Numbered from the stretch's first letter, positions 14,611 to 22,093 are shown. The stretch is DNA of 34,479 nt from Spirochaetota bacterium (GCA_022711355.1 JAKLFE010000048.1:1-34479); one strand, 5' to 3'. A program made the numbers and translations. Notes: a model not told the origin generated them from the sequence alone.

Positions 14611-15363
14611 CTAGTTCAGATAACGCGGCACGAGGCCGAGGATCTTGTTCATGTTGTCGAGCAGGGGGACGAAGCCGCCGAGCTCGAGCTTCTCCGACCC
14701 GATGGCCGTGTAGGAATCCATCTCCCCCCGGAGGAGGGCCCCGGCCGAATCGAGGTCCGCGAAGACCATCCGGGCCCTGAGCCGTGCGGGCAGGCCCTTC
14801 CGGCATGCGAGCCTGCCTCCCTTGGACTCGAGGGTGAGCTCGGGCCCCCCCTTGGCGGCGAGGAGGACCTCGCCGTCGGGCATGCGGGCGGCGTTGAGCC
14901 GGCCCTCGCGGTCGCTGTTGCCGATCTCGGCCAGGGCGTAGACCGCGGCCCTGAGGCTCAAGGACGCGTTGGCCTCCTTGAAGCCCTTGTCCGCGAGGAG
15001 CTCCGGCTTGGCCCGCAGGTAGTAGCCGAGCCGTTCGGTGAGGATCGTGAAGGGCCCTTTCAGGTAGGCGATCTTCGTGAGGCCCTTGAGGGGGATCGGG
15101 TTGCCCTTCCCCGCGAACAGGGCGTTGAGGGCCTCGGCCTTCGGGAACCAGAGATGGATCGACTTGCTGCCCGGGCCGGGGAGGAACTCGATCCTTCCCC
15201 CGCCGATCGCGAGCCGGGCCGCGCCGACCCCGCCCACCGTGAACTGGATGGTCTCCGCCTTGCCCTCGGCAATCGCGCGCGCCGCCGCGTCGACGGCCGG
15301 GAGATCCTCGAGGCAGCGGAGCAGGGCGAAGAGGTTCACCCGCGCCAGCGTGTGTTGGTCCAA
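14611..15363 (-). CDS. SCP2-like (sterol-carrier-fold) double-domain protein B, first gene of the operon
   Basis: 250 residues, cytoplasmic. The first half resembles SCP2 domains: AETIQFTVGGVGAARLAIGGG...IHLWFPKAEALNALFAGKGNPIPLKGLTKIAYLKGPF, that is 'x-I-x-F-x-V-x-G-x-x-x-L-x-I-x-x-G' followed by 'G-K-x-N-P-x-x-x-x-G-x-x-x-I-x-x-x-G'. The second half (LLAAKGGPELTLESKGGRLA...LLRGEMDSYTAIGSEKLELGGFVPLL) looks like a second, diverged copy. It is a paralogue of the gene at 10636-11475. The start is TTG at 15363: GGAGG sits 6 nt upstream, and no ATG is available nearby. The TTG may keep expression low. The 22-bp palindrome ends 16 bp before the start codon. A lipid or hydrophobic-metabolite carrier is the likeliest role; I cannot name the ligand. 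Confidence 0.65.
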   Translation of the reverse strand: MDQHTLARVNLFALLRCLEDLPAVDAAARAIAEGKAETIQFTVGGVGAARLAIGGGRIEFLPGPGSKSIHLWFPKAEALNALFAGKGNPIPLKGLTKIAYLKGPFTILTERLGYYLRAKPELLADKGFKEANASLSLRAAVYALAEIGNSDREGRLNAARMPDGEVLLAAKGGPELTLESKGGRLACRKGLPARLRARMVFADLDSAGALLRGEMDSYTAIGSEKLELGGFVPLLDNMNKILGLVPRYLN

Positions 15364-15376
15364 AACGCGCCTCCTA

Positions 15377-15434
15377 TTAATAGAGCGAGCGCTCGCTCTA
15401 TGTCAGAGGATACACCAGATAGAGAAACGCGCAA
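15377..15434 (-). promoter_or_regulatory. Candidate promoters of the SCP2/transketolase/aminotransferase operon
   Basis: Two readings overlap the operator. TTGCGC (15429-15434), 16-bp spacer, TATCCT (15407-15412) would start transcription near 15400, at the edge of the palindrome. CTGACA (15401-15406), 18-bp spacer, TATTAA (15377-15382) would place the palindrome between -35 and -10, but the RNA would start at the ribosome binding site. The first leaves a better leader. Confidence 0.4.
15380..15401. promoter_or_regulatory. 22-bp perfect palindrome, probable TetR operator
   Basis: Half-site ATAGAGCGAGC followed by its exact reverse complement, no spacer. It lies in the promoter region of the first gene of an operon that ends with a TetR gene (9361-10038). 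A perfect palindrome of this length between core promoter elements and the ribosome binding site is the classical TetR-family arrangement. Confidence 0.72.
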
Positions 15435-15538
15435 GGGCAATTCGGCGTGGGAGGCTGGGGGACAGAGCTCGGGGGGAGGAAGGAGCGCAAGCCTAGGCAG
15501 TGCTAGTACCTAAGTCCTTGCTTGGAAAGGGGGGCCGT

Positions 15539-15572
15539 GGGGGGGGAAACCTTCGTCGAAGGTTCCCCCCCC
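15539..15572 (-). terminator. Strong hairpin after the dihydroorotate-dehydrogenase-like gene
   Basis: G8-AA-(A)-CCTTC pairs with GAAGG-TT-C8 around a 3-nt loop, 15 bp with a single bulged A. It lies 39 bp beyond the stop codon at 15611. No T run follows on the minus strand. Probably a terminator or mRNA 3'-end stabiliser. Confidence 0.55.
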
Positions 15573-15610
15573 GCTCGAGCACGCGGACAACAAGCTTCGA
15601 GGCGGCCGGA

Positions 15611-16597
15611 TCAGGACAAGCCGGTGAGGGCCTGGATGTACTGGAGCCTGAGGTAGCGCTCCGGATCCTCGGAGCGGGTCTGGCTGAGCCGGCCCCTCAG
15701 GGCGGAAAGGGAGGGCTCCCCGCGGCGCTCGAGCCAGGACTCCATGCCCTGCCTGATCTCGGCGATGGCTCCCCAGCCCCGCTGGTAGATCGCGGAGCAG
15801 AGCTGGACGGCGGAGGCCCCGGCCAGGACGAGCTTGAGGGCGGCTTCGGCGTCGTGGACCCCGGTGCCGGCCGCGAGCTCGCAGCCCGCGCGCTCGTAGA
15901 GGACCGAGATCCAGCGGAGGCTCTCGTGGTAGTCCTCGCCCGAGCTGCGCAGGGGGCCGGGCTTGAGCGAGAGGGTCTCGAGGTCGATGTCGAGGCGGAA
16001 GAAGCGGTTGAAGAGGACCAGGGCCCCGGCCCCGGCCGCTGCGAGGGAGGCGGCGAGATGGGGCAGGCTCGTGTAGCCCGGGCCGAGCTTCACGGCCAGG
16101 GGGAGGCCGGTCGCCGCGCGGACGCCCGAGACCACGCGGAGGACGCGCTCCTCGATCTCCGCCCCGCCCTCGCTCGCGGAGAAGGGCATGAAGGCGATGT
16201 TCAGCTCGAGGGCGTCGGCCCCGGACTCGGCGATGCGGCCGGCGTACTCGACCCAGGCCGCCTCGCCGCGGCAGTTGACGCTCGCGATGATCGGCGCGGG
16301 GCCCGCGGCGGCCTTGGCCTCGCGGATGAGTTTGAGGTAGTCGGCCGAGCCCTCGGTCCAGCCGGCCCGGGAGAGGAAGTCCGCGGCCTCCGGGTGGGCG
16401 CCCGCGTCGATGGCCGCGCCGGCCGGCGCGAGCTCGGCCTCGAGCTGCTCCTCGAAGAGGGACTTCAGGACGACGGCGCCCGCCCCGGCCTCCGCGGCCT
16501 TGCGGACGCCCGCGCTCGTGGCGGTCAGCCCCGAGGCCGCGACGACGAGGGGATTGCGGAGCCCCAGTCCCAGGTAGCGTACCGAGAGATCTGCCAC
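15611..16597 (-). CDS. Dihydroorotate dehydrogenase-like FMN protein
   Basis: 328 residues with the TIM-barrel pattern of PyrD-like flavoproteins: NPLVVAASGLTATSAGVRKAAEAGAGAVVLKS at the start, the FMN-contacting VKLGPGYTS, and the phosphate-binding GTGVHDAEAALKLVLAGASAVQLCSA near the end. In true class 1 DHODs the loop N-x-S-C-P-N carries the catalytic Cys; here the same place reads ELNIAFMPF (Asn133, Phe136), so Cys is replaced by Phe. That matches the 'dihydroorotate dehydrogenase-like' group of unknown substrate and argues against a role in pyrimidine synthesis. Start is GTG at 16597 with GAGGAGG 6 nt upstream. It follows the MscS gene by about 70 bp, with an inverted repeat between them. 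Confidence 0.85.
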   Translation of the reverse strand: MADLSVRYLGLGLRNPLVVAASGLTATSAGVRKAAEAGAGAVVLKSLFEEQLEAELAPAGAAIDAGAHPEAADFLSRAGWTEGSADYLKLIREAKAAAGPAPIIASVNCRGEAAWVEYAGRIAESGADALELNIAFMPFSASEGGAEIEERVLRVVSGVRAATGLPLAVKLGPGYTSLPHLAASLAAAGAGALVLFNRFFRLDIDLETLSLKPGPLRSSGEDYHESLRWISVLYERAGCELAAGTGVHDAEAALKLVLAGASAVQLCSAIYQRGWGAIAEIRQGMESWLERRGEPSLSALRGRLSQTRSEDPERYLRLQYIQALTGLS

Positions 16598-16621
16598 GAC
16601 GCGCCTCCTCGCAGAGTTGGT

Positions 16622-16638
16622 AGTAGCTAGAAGCTACT
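16622..16638. promoter_or_regulatory. Inverted repeat upstream of the dihydroorotate-dehydrogenase-like gene
   Basis: AGTAGCT-AGA-AGCTACT, a perfect 7-3-7 inverted repeat between the MscS stop and the next gene's ribosome binding site. Either an operator or a small hairpin in the leader. Confidence 0.3.
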
Positions 16639-16667
16639 CGCCGCGGGGCGCCGAGGCAAGGGCAAGG

Positions 16668-17723
16668 CTAGGCCTTGCGCTCCTCGAGGAGGATGGCTGG
16701 CCGGGCCAGCTCGACGCCCGCCTCGGAGAAGCGGCGCAGGACCTCGAGGTTCGTCGCGCTCAGGGTGCCGAAGTAATCAGCTCCCTTCTTGATGAAGATC
16801 ACGAAGCTCAGCTTGAGGGAATACTGCCCGAAGCCGGCGAGGGCGGCCACCGTGCCCCCGTCCAGGCCCTCCTGGGCCGCGGCCGCCTCGAGGAGGATGG
16901 CGATGGCCCGCGCGGCGCCCTCGTGCCCGATCCCCGGAGCGAGCTCGATGCTCTGCGCGACCTTGGTGCTGGGCTCGGAGCTCACGTTCTCGATCGCGCT
17001 CGTGGCGAAGGTGGAGTTCGGCAGGGTGACGACCCGGTTGTCGAGGGTCCTGAGCCGGGAGCTGCGGATCCCGATCTCCATGATGGTCCCGTCGAAGCCC
17101 GCGACCTTGATGCGGTCGCCTATCGCGAAGGGGCGGTCGAAGAAGACGGCGACCGAGCCGAAGAGGTTTGACAGGGTGTCCTTGGCCGCCAGGGCTATGG
17201 CCACGCCCCCGATGCCGAGGCCGGCGATGAGGGCCCCCACGTCGTAGCCGGCGTTCTTGAGGGCGAGGAGGAGGGCCAGGGACCAGACGAGGAGCCGCGC
17301 GCCCTTGCGCAGGAGGGGGAGGAGCTGGTCGTCGAGCTTGCTGTCGGAGCGCTCGACGACGGGCACGAGGTACTCGGTTATGATGGAGTCGATGCCCTTG
17401 TCGATGGCCCAGGCCAGGGCCAGGGTCGTGAGCGCGCCGACGATCCGGCCCATCCACAGCTGGGCCTCGCCCTCGAGGCCGAGGCGGCCTACGCCCAGGC
17501 CGATGCCGAGCACGAGGACGAGGAAGACCAGGGGCTTCTCGACGACGGCGAGGACGATGTCGTCGACCCGGTTCCTGGTCCTGGCCGCGAGCCGCCTCAG
17601 TATCCTCGAGGAGACGAAGGCCACGAGCTTGCCGGCCGCGAAGGCCCCCAGCGTGCAGCCGAGGGCCTCGAGCCAGTTGACGAGGCCTATGCCGGCCAGC
17701 TTCCCGTCGAGCAACTCTTCCAT
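16668..17723 (-). CDS. MscS-family mechanosensitive channel
   Basis: 351 residues, inner membrane. Helices are visible near 22-43, 68-87, 98-115 and 140-158. The pore helix and its junction follow: GALIAGLGIGGVAIALAAKDTLSNLFGSVAVFFDRPFAIGDRIKV, the hallmark of MscS (small-residue packing, then the 'D-x-x-x-N' turn and F-x-x-G-D-x-I). The beta domain contains GTIMEIGIRSSRLRTLDNRVVTLPNS, again conserved, and the alpha-beta cytoplasmic domain runs to the end. It opens under membrane tension to release solutes during osmotic downshock. Start ATG at 17723 has TAGGG upstream. The gene lies 55 bp behind the CBS-ACT gene and may be in the same transcript. Confidence 0.93.
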   Translation of the reverse strand: MEELLDGKLAGIGLVNWLEALGCTLGAFAAGKLVAFVSSRILRRLAARTRNRVDDIVLAVVEKPLVFLVLVLGIGLGVGRLGLEGEAQLWMGRIVGALTTLALAWAIDKGIDSIITEYLVPVVERSDSKLDDQLLPLLRKGARLLVWSLALLLALKNAGYDVGALIAGLGIGGVAIALAAKDTLSNLFGSVAVFFDRPFAIGDRIKVAGFDGTIMEIGIRSSRLRTLDNRVVTLPNSTFATSAIENVSSEPSTKVAQSIELAPGIGHEGAARAIAILLEAAAAQEGLDGGTVAALAGFGQYSLKLSFVIFIKKGADYFGTLSATNLEVLRRFSEAGVELARPAILLEERKA

Positions 17724-17778
17724 GGGGCCCTACGGTAGCGGAAAAGCCCGGCCTCGGCAACGGGCCCCGAGGCGGCGC

Positions 17779-18426
17779 CTACTCGCGGACGTCGATGATC
17801 TCGATGGCGAGGGGCTTGAGGGCGTCCGCGAGCTTCTGCTTGGGGGCCCCCTGGACCTTCATGGCGACGACCCAGGTGGCACCCGAGTCGTCGGTCGAGT
17901 CGTGCACGCCGAGGCCGACGATGTCGCCCCCCGCGTCGGCCACCGCCTGGGCGATGCGCGCCATCATGCCCTTGCCGTTCTTGACCCGCGCGGTGATCCT
18001 GACCCCCTCGCGGAAGCCCCCGAGGATTCCCGTGAAGGCCCGGAAGAGGTCGGTCTCGGTGACGATGCCCACGAGCCGGTCGCCCCGCATGACGGGCAGG
18101 CCCCCGATCTTGCGCTCGGCCATGATCCGGGCCGCGTCCTCGATGGGGGTGTCGCCCGTCACGGTGACCACGTCCTTGGCCATCACCTTCTCGACCTTGA
18201 GCTTGCCGAGGAGGGAGTGGATCTCCCACATGCTCAGGGTGGTCGAGGGCGAGGGCGAGGCGTAGATGATGTCCTTCTCCGAGACGATGCCGACGAGCTT
18301 GCCCTTGGCGTCGAGGACCGGCAGCCGGCGGACTTTCTTCTGGCGCATCAGGGCGAGGGCGTCGGGCACGGACAGGTCGGAAGCGACGACGACGGGGTCG
18401 GCGGTCATGCGGTCGCGGACGAACAT
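17779..18426 (-). CDS. Tandem CBS-domain protein with C-terminal ACT-like domain (AcuB-like)
   Basis: 215 residues. The first CBS domain starts at MFVRDRMTADPVVVASDLSVPDALALMRQKKVRRLPVLD...LVGIVSEKDI, the second at KVEKVMAKDVVTVTGDTPIEDAARIMAERKIGGLPVMRGDRLVGIVTETDLF. Both end with the usual GIV-S/T-E-x-D nucleotide-contact motif. The last 75 residues (VRITARVKNGKGMMARIAQAVADAGGDIVGLGV...) look like an ACT domain. Such proteins sense adenine nucleotides and amino acids; relatives annotated AcuB are linked to acetoin use, but no acetoin genes are here. Start ATG at 18426 has GAGGAGG. It has its own promoter-like -10 and follows a terminator. Confidence 0.88.
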   Translation of the reverse strand: MFVRDRMTADPVVVASDLSVPDALALMRQKKVRRLPVLDAKGKLVGIVSEKDIIYASPSPSTTLSMWEIHSLLGKLKVEKVMAKDVVTVTGDTPIEDAARIMAERKIGGLPVMRGDRLVGIVTETDLFRAFTGILGGFREGVRITARVKNGKGMMARIAQAVADAGGDIVGLGVHDSTDDSGATWVVAMKVQGAPKQKLADALKPLAIEIIDVRE

Positions 18427-18463
18427 CTCTACCTCCTCGGATGGGCGCGATGGCTCCAGGGGA

Positions 18464-18492
18464 AGTATAGCGAAAAAAGGCCCGGAAGGCGA
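18464..18492 (-). promoter_or_regulatory. Promoter-like element of the CBS-ACT gene
   Basis: TATACT (18464-18469) is a good -10 on the minus strand, about 38 nt before the ATG. A weak -35 (TCGCCT) sits 17 bp further upstream. The element is directly after the T run that ends the PHP gene transcript. Confidence 0.4.
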
Positions 18493-18506
18493 ATTCGCCC
18501 GCGGCC
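18473..18506 (-). terminator. Intrinsic terminator of the PHP phosphatase gene
   Basis: An interrupted GC stem (outer GGCC/GGCC arms, inner palindrome GGCGAATTCGCC) is followed on the minus strand by six T residues (18473-18478). Confidence 0.6.
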
Positions 18507-18520
18507 GGCGAGGCCCGGCC

Positions 18521-19318
18521 TCAGCGCTCGAAGGGGCTGTCCAGGACGCGGAGCCCGAGGCGGGCGGCCAGGGCGCGGCCCTCGGCCAGGCCGGCGGCGA
18601 CGTCGACGGGCCGGTGGGCGTCGGAGTTGACCACGACGTCGAGCCCGTAGGACGCGGCGAGCTCCCAGAAGCCCTCGTGGGGATAGGGGGCCCGCTCGCC
18701 CTCGGGGGCCCGGACGCGGGCCTTGCGCATGCCGTAGCCGTTGATCTCGACCGGGATCCGGGCGGCGCGGGCCGCGTCGAGGACGTCGCGGGCGCAGGCG
18801 CGGGCATCCTCGTCCCAGCGCAGGTAGCTCATGCAGTAGAGGTCGGGATGGGCCACGTAGGCGAACAGTCCGCTCTCGAGGCTGCGGGCGAGGTGGGCGG
18901 CGTAGGCCGACAGGTCGGCGGCGCGGCGCAGCGCGCCGGCGTCCTCCCAGGCCCCCCCGCGGCGGTAGTAGTGCGTCCCCGAGACGAGGTAGCCGACCCC
19001 GAGCCGGCCGACGAGCTCCTCGCGGAGGTAGGCGTCGTCCTCGGCCGACCACTCGCTCTCGAGCCCGAGGAGGATGCTCATCCTCCCCTCGCCCTCCGGG
19101 CGGCGGGACTCGGCCTCGGCGGCGGCCCGGACGGCGGCCAGGTAGCCGGGGAGCTCCCCGAGATCCATCCGGCTGTCAGGCCAGCGCCCGTCGGCGTAGG
19201 GGACGTGCTCGGAGAAGCCGAGCTCCCCGATGCCGGCGGCGCGGGCGGCCTCGACGTAGTCGGCGATGTCGCCTGAGGCGTGTCTGCAGCGGTAGCTGTG
19301 GGTGTGGTAGTTGTTCAT
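18521..19318 (-). CDS. PHP-domain phosphoesterase, histidinol-phosphatase (HisJ/HisK) type
   Basis: 265 residues, cytoplasmic. PHP metal-site motifs appear in order: YHTHSYRCRHA (motif I), GFSEHVPY (His), GLESEW (bridging Glu), VSGTHYY (His), YVAHPDLY (His) and VVNSDAHRP (Asp-x-His). These bind a trinuclear metal cluster and match the histidinol-phosphate phosphatase branch, which forms histidinol in histidine synthesis. No other his gene is nearby, so a different phosphomonoester substrate is possible. Start ATG at 19318 has no clear ribosome binding site. Confidence 0.85.
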   Translation of the reverse strand: MNNYHTHSYRCRHASGDIADYVEAARAAGIGELGFSEHVPYADGRWPDSRMDLGELPGYLAAVRAAAEAESRRPEGEGRMSILLGLESEWSAEDDAYLREELVGRLGVGYLVSGTHYYRRGGAWEDAGALRRAADLSAYAAHLARSLESGLFAYVAHPDLYCMSYLRWDEDARACARDVLDAARAARIPVEINGYGMRKARVRAPEGERAPYPHEGFWELAASYGLDVVVNSDAHRPVDVAAGLAEGRALAARLGLRVLDSPFER

Positions 19319-19366
19319 GGTCGAAGGTGGCCCGATGGTACGGCGAAGGGGCCCTCCGCCTCAAGG

Positions 19367-19399
19367 GGGACCGCCCGCCCCGGCGGGGCGGGCGGTCCC
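19367..19399 (-). terminator. Perfect 15-bp GC hairpin after the metallophosphoesterase gene
   Basis: GGGACCGCCCGCCCC pairs perfectly with GGGGCGGGCGGTCCC around a GGC loop, 16 bp past the stop at 19415. No T run on the minus strand. Confidence 0.55.
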
Positions 19400-19414
19400 G
19401 AGGGCCCTGCGGCC

Positions 19415-22054
19415 TCAGCGCAGGGCGAAGGCGGCCAGGAGGCCGGCCGCCTTCGGCGCGGGGGCGGCGGAGAGCGGCGCGGGCTTGGCGAGGGAGTTCG
19501 GGATCTCGAAGTAGTCGATCTGCTTGAAGCTCGTCTTCTTCGGATCCTCGCGCTGCATGGACCAGAAGGAGATCTTCTCCTCGTTCACGAGGACGACGTT
19601 GACGATCTGGCAGTCCACCGCGTCGGCCTTGACCTCGGTGAAGGGGGCCGAGCGCTCGAGCCAGGCGTAGTACTTGTTGCCGCAGGTGCCGCCGGTCACG
19701 TAGGTCGTGCTCTGGCCCGGGGCCACCTTCTGGTCGCCCTTCATGGTGGTGCGCAGGTAGAGGTGGTCGTGGCCGGTGAGGACGAGGTCGACTTTCATGG
19801 CCTCGAGCCGGGCGGCCGCGATGTTCTTGATCGGTGTGCCGTCGTGGTTCGAGGAGTAGGGGCCGGCGTGGAAGGCGACGATCCTCCACTTCTTGGTGGT
19901 CTTCTTGAGCTGGGCCTCGAGCCAGTCCAGCTGCTTGTCGAGGTTGGGCTTGATGGCCGCGTTGGGCACGGCCTCGGTGTTCAGCACCGCGAAGAAGGCG
20001 TCGCCGTACTCGAACCAGTAGTTCGTGCCGCCCAGGTCGCCGCCGGCGCCGTTGGCCGGGGTGTTGAAGCGGCTCTTGAAGGTGAGGTACTTCGAGTCGC
20101 CCTTGAAGTCGTGGTTGCCCATCGCGGGCATGAAGGGGATGGAGGCGAGCTTGCCCTGGATGCTCTGGAAGAAGCAGGACCACTGGGAGGCCTTGTAGCC
20201 GTCCTGGGTGATGTCGCCGGTGAGGAGGGTGAAAGCGGGCGCGTCCACGAGGCTAAGCCCGTAGTTATAGGAGAAGTCGAGGGTCTTGTAGTCCTCGAGG
20301 CTCACCGACTGGGGATCGGACATGAACAGGAAGCTGAAGCCGTCCACCTTCTTGGGGTCGGGCGGGGCGGTGAACTCGTACTGCCAGCTCTGGAAGGTCT
20401 TGCCGTCGCCGACGCGGTACACGTAGGTCGCGCCGGGCTCGAGGTCGCTCAACGTGACCTTGTGGCTCATCCGCTCCTTGAAGCCCGGGGTCACCGCGAC
20501 GATGGAGCTCGTGCCGACGGCGGCCTTGAAGCGGCCGTCGAAGCCGTCTTTCTTGGCGTAGTAGACGACGGAGTCCTTGATGGCGGGAATGGTCATCCAG
20601 TTGACGCCCATGGAAGTCTGCTTCTCCCCGAGGGAGATGACGATCTCGGTCGGCTCGCCGTAGACGGTGCCGTCGTCGATGGCCACCGCGACGGGCTGCG
20701 ACGGGTCGTGGGGCTTGGTGAACTCGGCGCCGGAGGCCGAGACCGCCTTCACGTAGTAGTACAAGGGGCCCTTGGCGACAGCGGGGATCTTGCCGAGCCA
20801 GGCGTCGCCCTTGCCCTTCTTCATCGCGACCTTGGCGGTGAAGGCCTTGCCGTCGGGGGAGTCGCCGTACCAGAGCTCGACGGACTTGGGGGCCTTGGCG
20901 GAGATGACGCGGGCCTCGACCGCCACGTCAATCTTGGCCTTGGCGGCGTTGACCGGCCTGGCCACGATGGCGGCGTCGAAGGAGAAGTCGGGCTTGCGCT
21001 CCTGGTCCTTGGCGGAGAAGGCCTTCAGGACGGGATATCCCGCGTTCTCGGGCCCCTGCCAGGCCCAGGCGCCCTTGAAGTCCCAGCCGAGGGCGGCGAA
21101 GGTCTTCTTGGACTGGAGCTCGGCGGCCGACTTGTCGGCCCACTTGATGGGCTGGAATTCGGGCTCGTTGCCGACGATGGCCATCGCGTCCCAGGCGATG
21201 TTCCCGGTGATCTGGTTGCCGCTCTCGTCCTCGAGCTGGCCGCAGATCTTGTCGGTGTCCTTCTTGCCCTCGATCCTGCTCTGGAGGGCCGCGGAGTTGT
21301 AGATGGCCTGGCCGGCGTTGAAGGCCCCGACGAGGCCGCCCACGGCGCCGTTGGGGTTGGTGGACTTGATCGTGCCGGCCGCGTAGCAGTCCTCGATGAT
21401 GCCGCCCCCGTCCTCCTGGCCGGCGATGCCGCCGAGGTTGAAGGTGCCGACGATGTCGACCACCGCGTAGCAGTTCTTGATCACGCCGACGATGGCCCCC
21501 TCGCCCTCCTTGTTCTTGCCGACGATGCCGCCGACGGTCTGGGCGTTGGAGCCGCTGTTCGTCAGCTTGCCGAAGACGAAGCAGTTCTCGAGGGTGCCGT
21601 AGCTGACGCCGACGATGCCGCCGACGTTCTGGGTGCCGTTCACGCTGATGTTGACGAAGCCGATGTTCTTGATGGTCGCGAGGACGTCCTCGTTCCCGGC
21701 GTAGCCGAAGAAGGCCACGTACTTCTTGCCGGGGCGGTCGATAACGAGGTTGCGGATGACGTGGCCCTGGCCGTCGAGGACGCCGAGGAAGCCGTTCTCC
21801 TTGTCCTTGCCCATCGGCACGTAGCCGGTCACCCCGGCCATGTCGATATCGGCCGTGAGCAGCCATTTGCCGTCGCGGGGCACTTCTTTCTTGCCGTAGT
21901 TCGCCGCGAGATACATGATGTGCTCGGGCTTCGAGATCTCCAAGCGGCCCTGCGCGTCGGCGGGCGGCGCGACGGGGACGATCTCCGCCCAGGCGCCGAC
22001 CGCGGCGAGCGCGAACACGAACGCGAAGACTAACGCCGAAAGTTTCCTTTTCAT
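19415..22054 (-). CDS. Secreted GLUG-repeat / purple-acid-phosphatase-like metallophosphoesterase
   Basis: 879 residues. A Sec signal peptide (1-23, ending GAWA) sends it across the inner membrane. Residues 70-255 hold GLUG-type beta repeats (NVGGIVGVSYGTLENCF, TVGGIVGK...IKNCYAVVDI, NLGGIAGQ...IEDCYAAGTI, AVGGLVGAF), as in bacterial surface adhesins. Two Ig/Fn3-like regions follow (about 375-445 and 465-565, the latter like the N-domain of purple acid phosphatases). The phosphoesterase domain (575-800) has Asp580 (SDPQ), Asp614 (TGDITQDG), Asn647-His648 (GNHDF), His729 (AFHAGPY) and GHDH at 761-764, so a dimetal site is intact. It would release phosphate, or a sugar, from an outside substrate. 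GGAGG precedes the ATG. It lies 39 bp behind the PfkB gene. The C-terminus ends with an Ala/Pro-rich hydrophobic tail of unclear use. Confidence 0.88.
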   Translation of the reverse strand: MKRKLSALVFAFVFALAAVGAWAEIVPVAPPADAQGRLEISKPEHIMYLAANYGKKEVPRDGKWLLTADIDMAGVTGYVPMGKDKENGFLGVLDGQGHVIRNLVIDRPGKKYVAFFGYAGNEDVLATIKNIGFVNISVNGTQNVGGIVGVSYGTLENCFVFGKLTNSGSNAQTVGGIVGKNKEGEGAIVGVIKNCYAVVDIVGTFNLGGIAGQEDGGGIIEDCYAAGTIKSTNPNGAVGGLVGAFNAGQAIYNSAALQSRIEGKKDTDKICGQLEDESGNQITGNIAWDAMAIVGNEPEFQPIKWADKSAAELQSKKTFAALGWDFKGAWAWQGPENAGYPVLKAFSAKDQERKPDFSFDAAIVARPVNAAKAKIDVAVEARVISAKAPKSVELWYGDSPDGKAFTAKVAMKKGKGDAWLGKIPAVAKGPLYYYVKAVSASGAEFTKPHDPSQPVAVAIDDGTVYGEPTEIVISLGEKQTSMGVNWMTIPAIKDSVVYYAKKDGFDGRFKAAVGTSSIVAVTPGFKERMSHKVTLSDLEPGATYVYRVGDGKTFQSWQYEFTAPPDPKKVDGFSFLFMSDPQSVSLEDYKTLDFSYNYGLSLVDAPAFTLLTGDITQDGYKASQWSCFFQSIQGKLASIPFMPAMGNHDFKGDSKYLTFKSRFNTPANGAGGDLGGTNYWFEYGDAFFAVLNTEAVPNAAIKPNLDKQLDWLEAQLKKTTKKWRIVAFHAGPYSSNHDGTPIKNIAAARLEAMKVDLVLTGHDHLYLRTTMKGDQKVAPGQSTTYVTGGTCGNKYYAWLERSAPFTEVKADAVDCQIVNVVLVNEEKISFWSMQREDPKKTSFKQIDYFEIPNSLAKPAPLSAAPAPKAAGLLAAFALR

Positions 22055-22093
22055 GCCTTGCCTCCAATTCGAGTGATCGATGATGAGACCTGT

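Noticed and set aside
19280..22033. 917-codon plus-strand frame opposite the phosphoesterase
   Set aside because: Mirror of a real gene; Val/Gly/Asp-rich, no signal peptide or domain.
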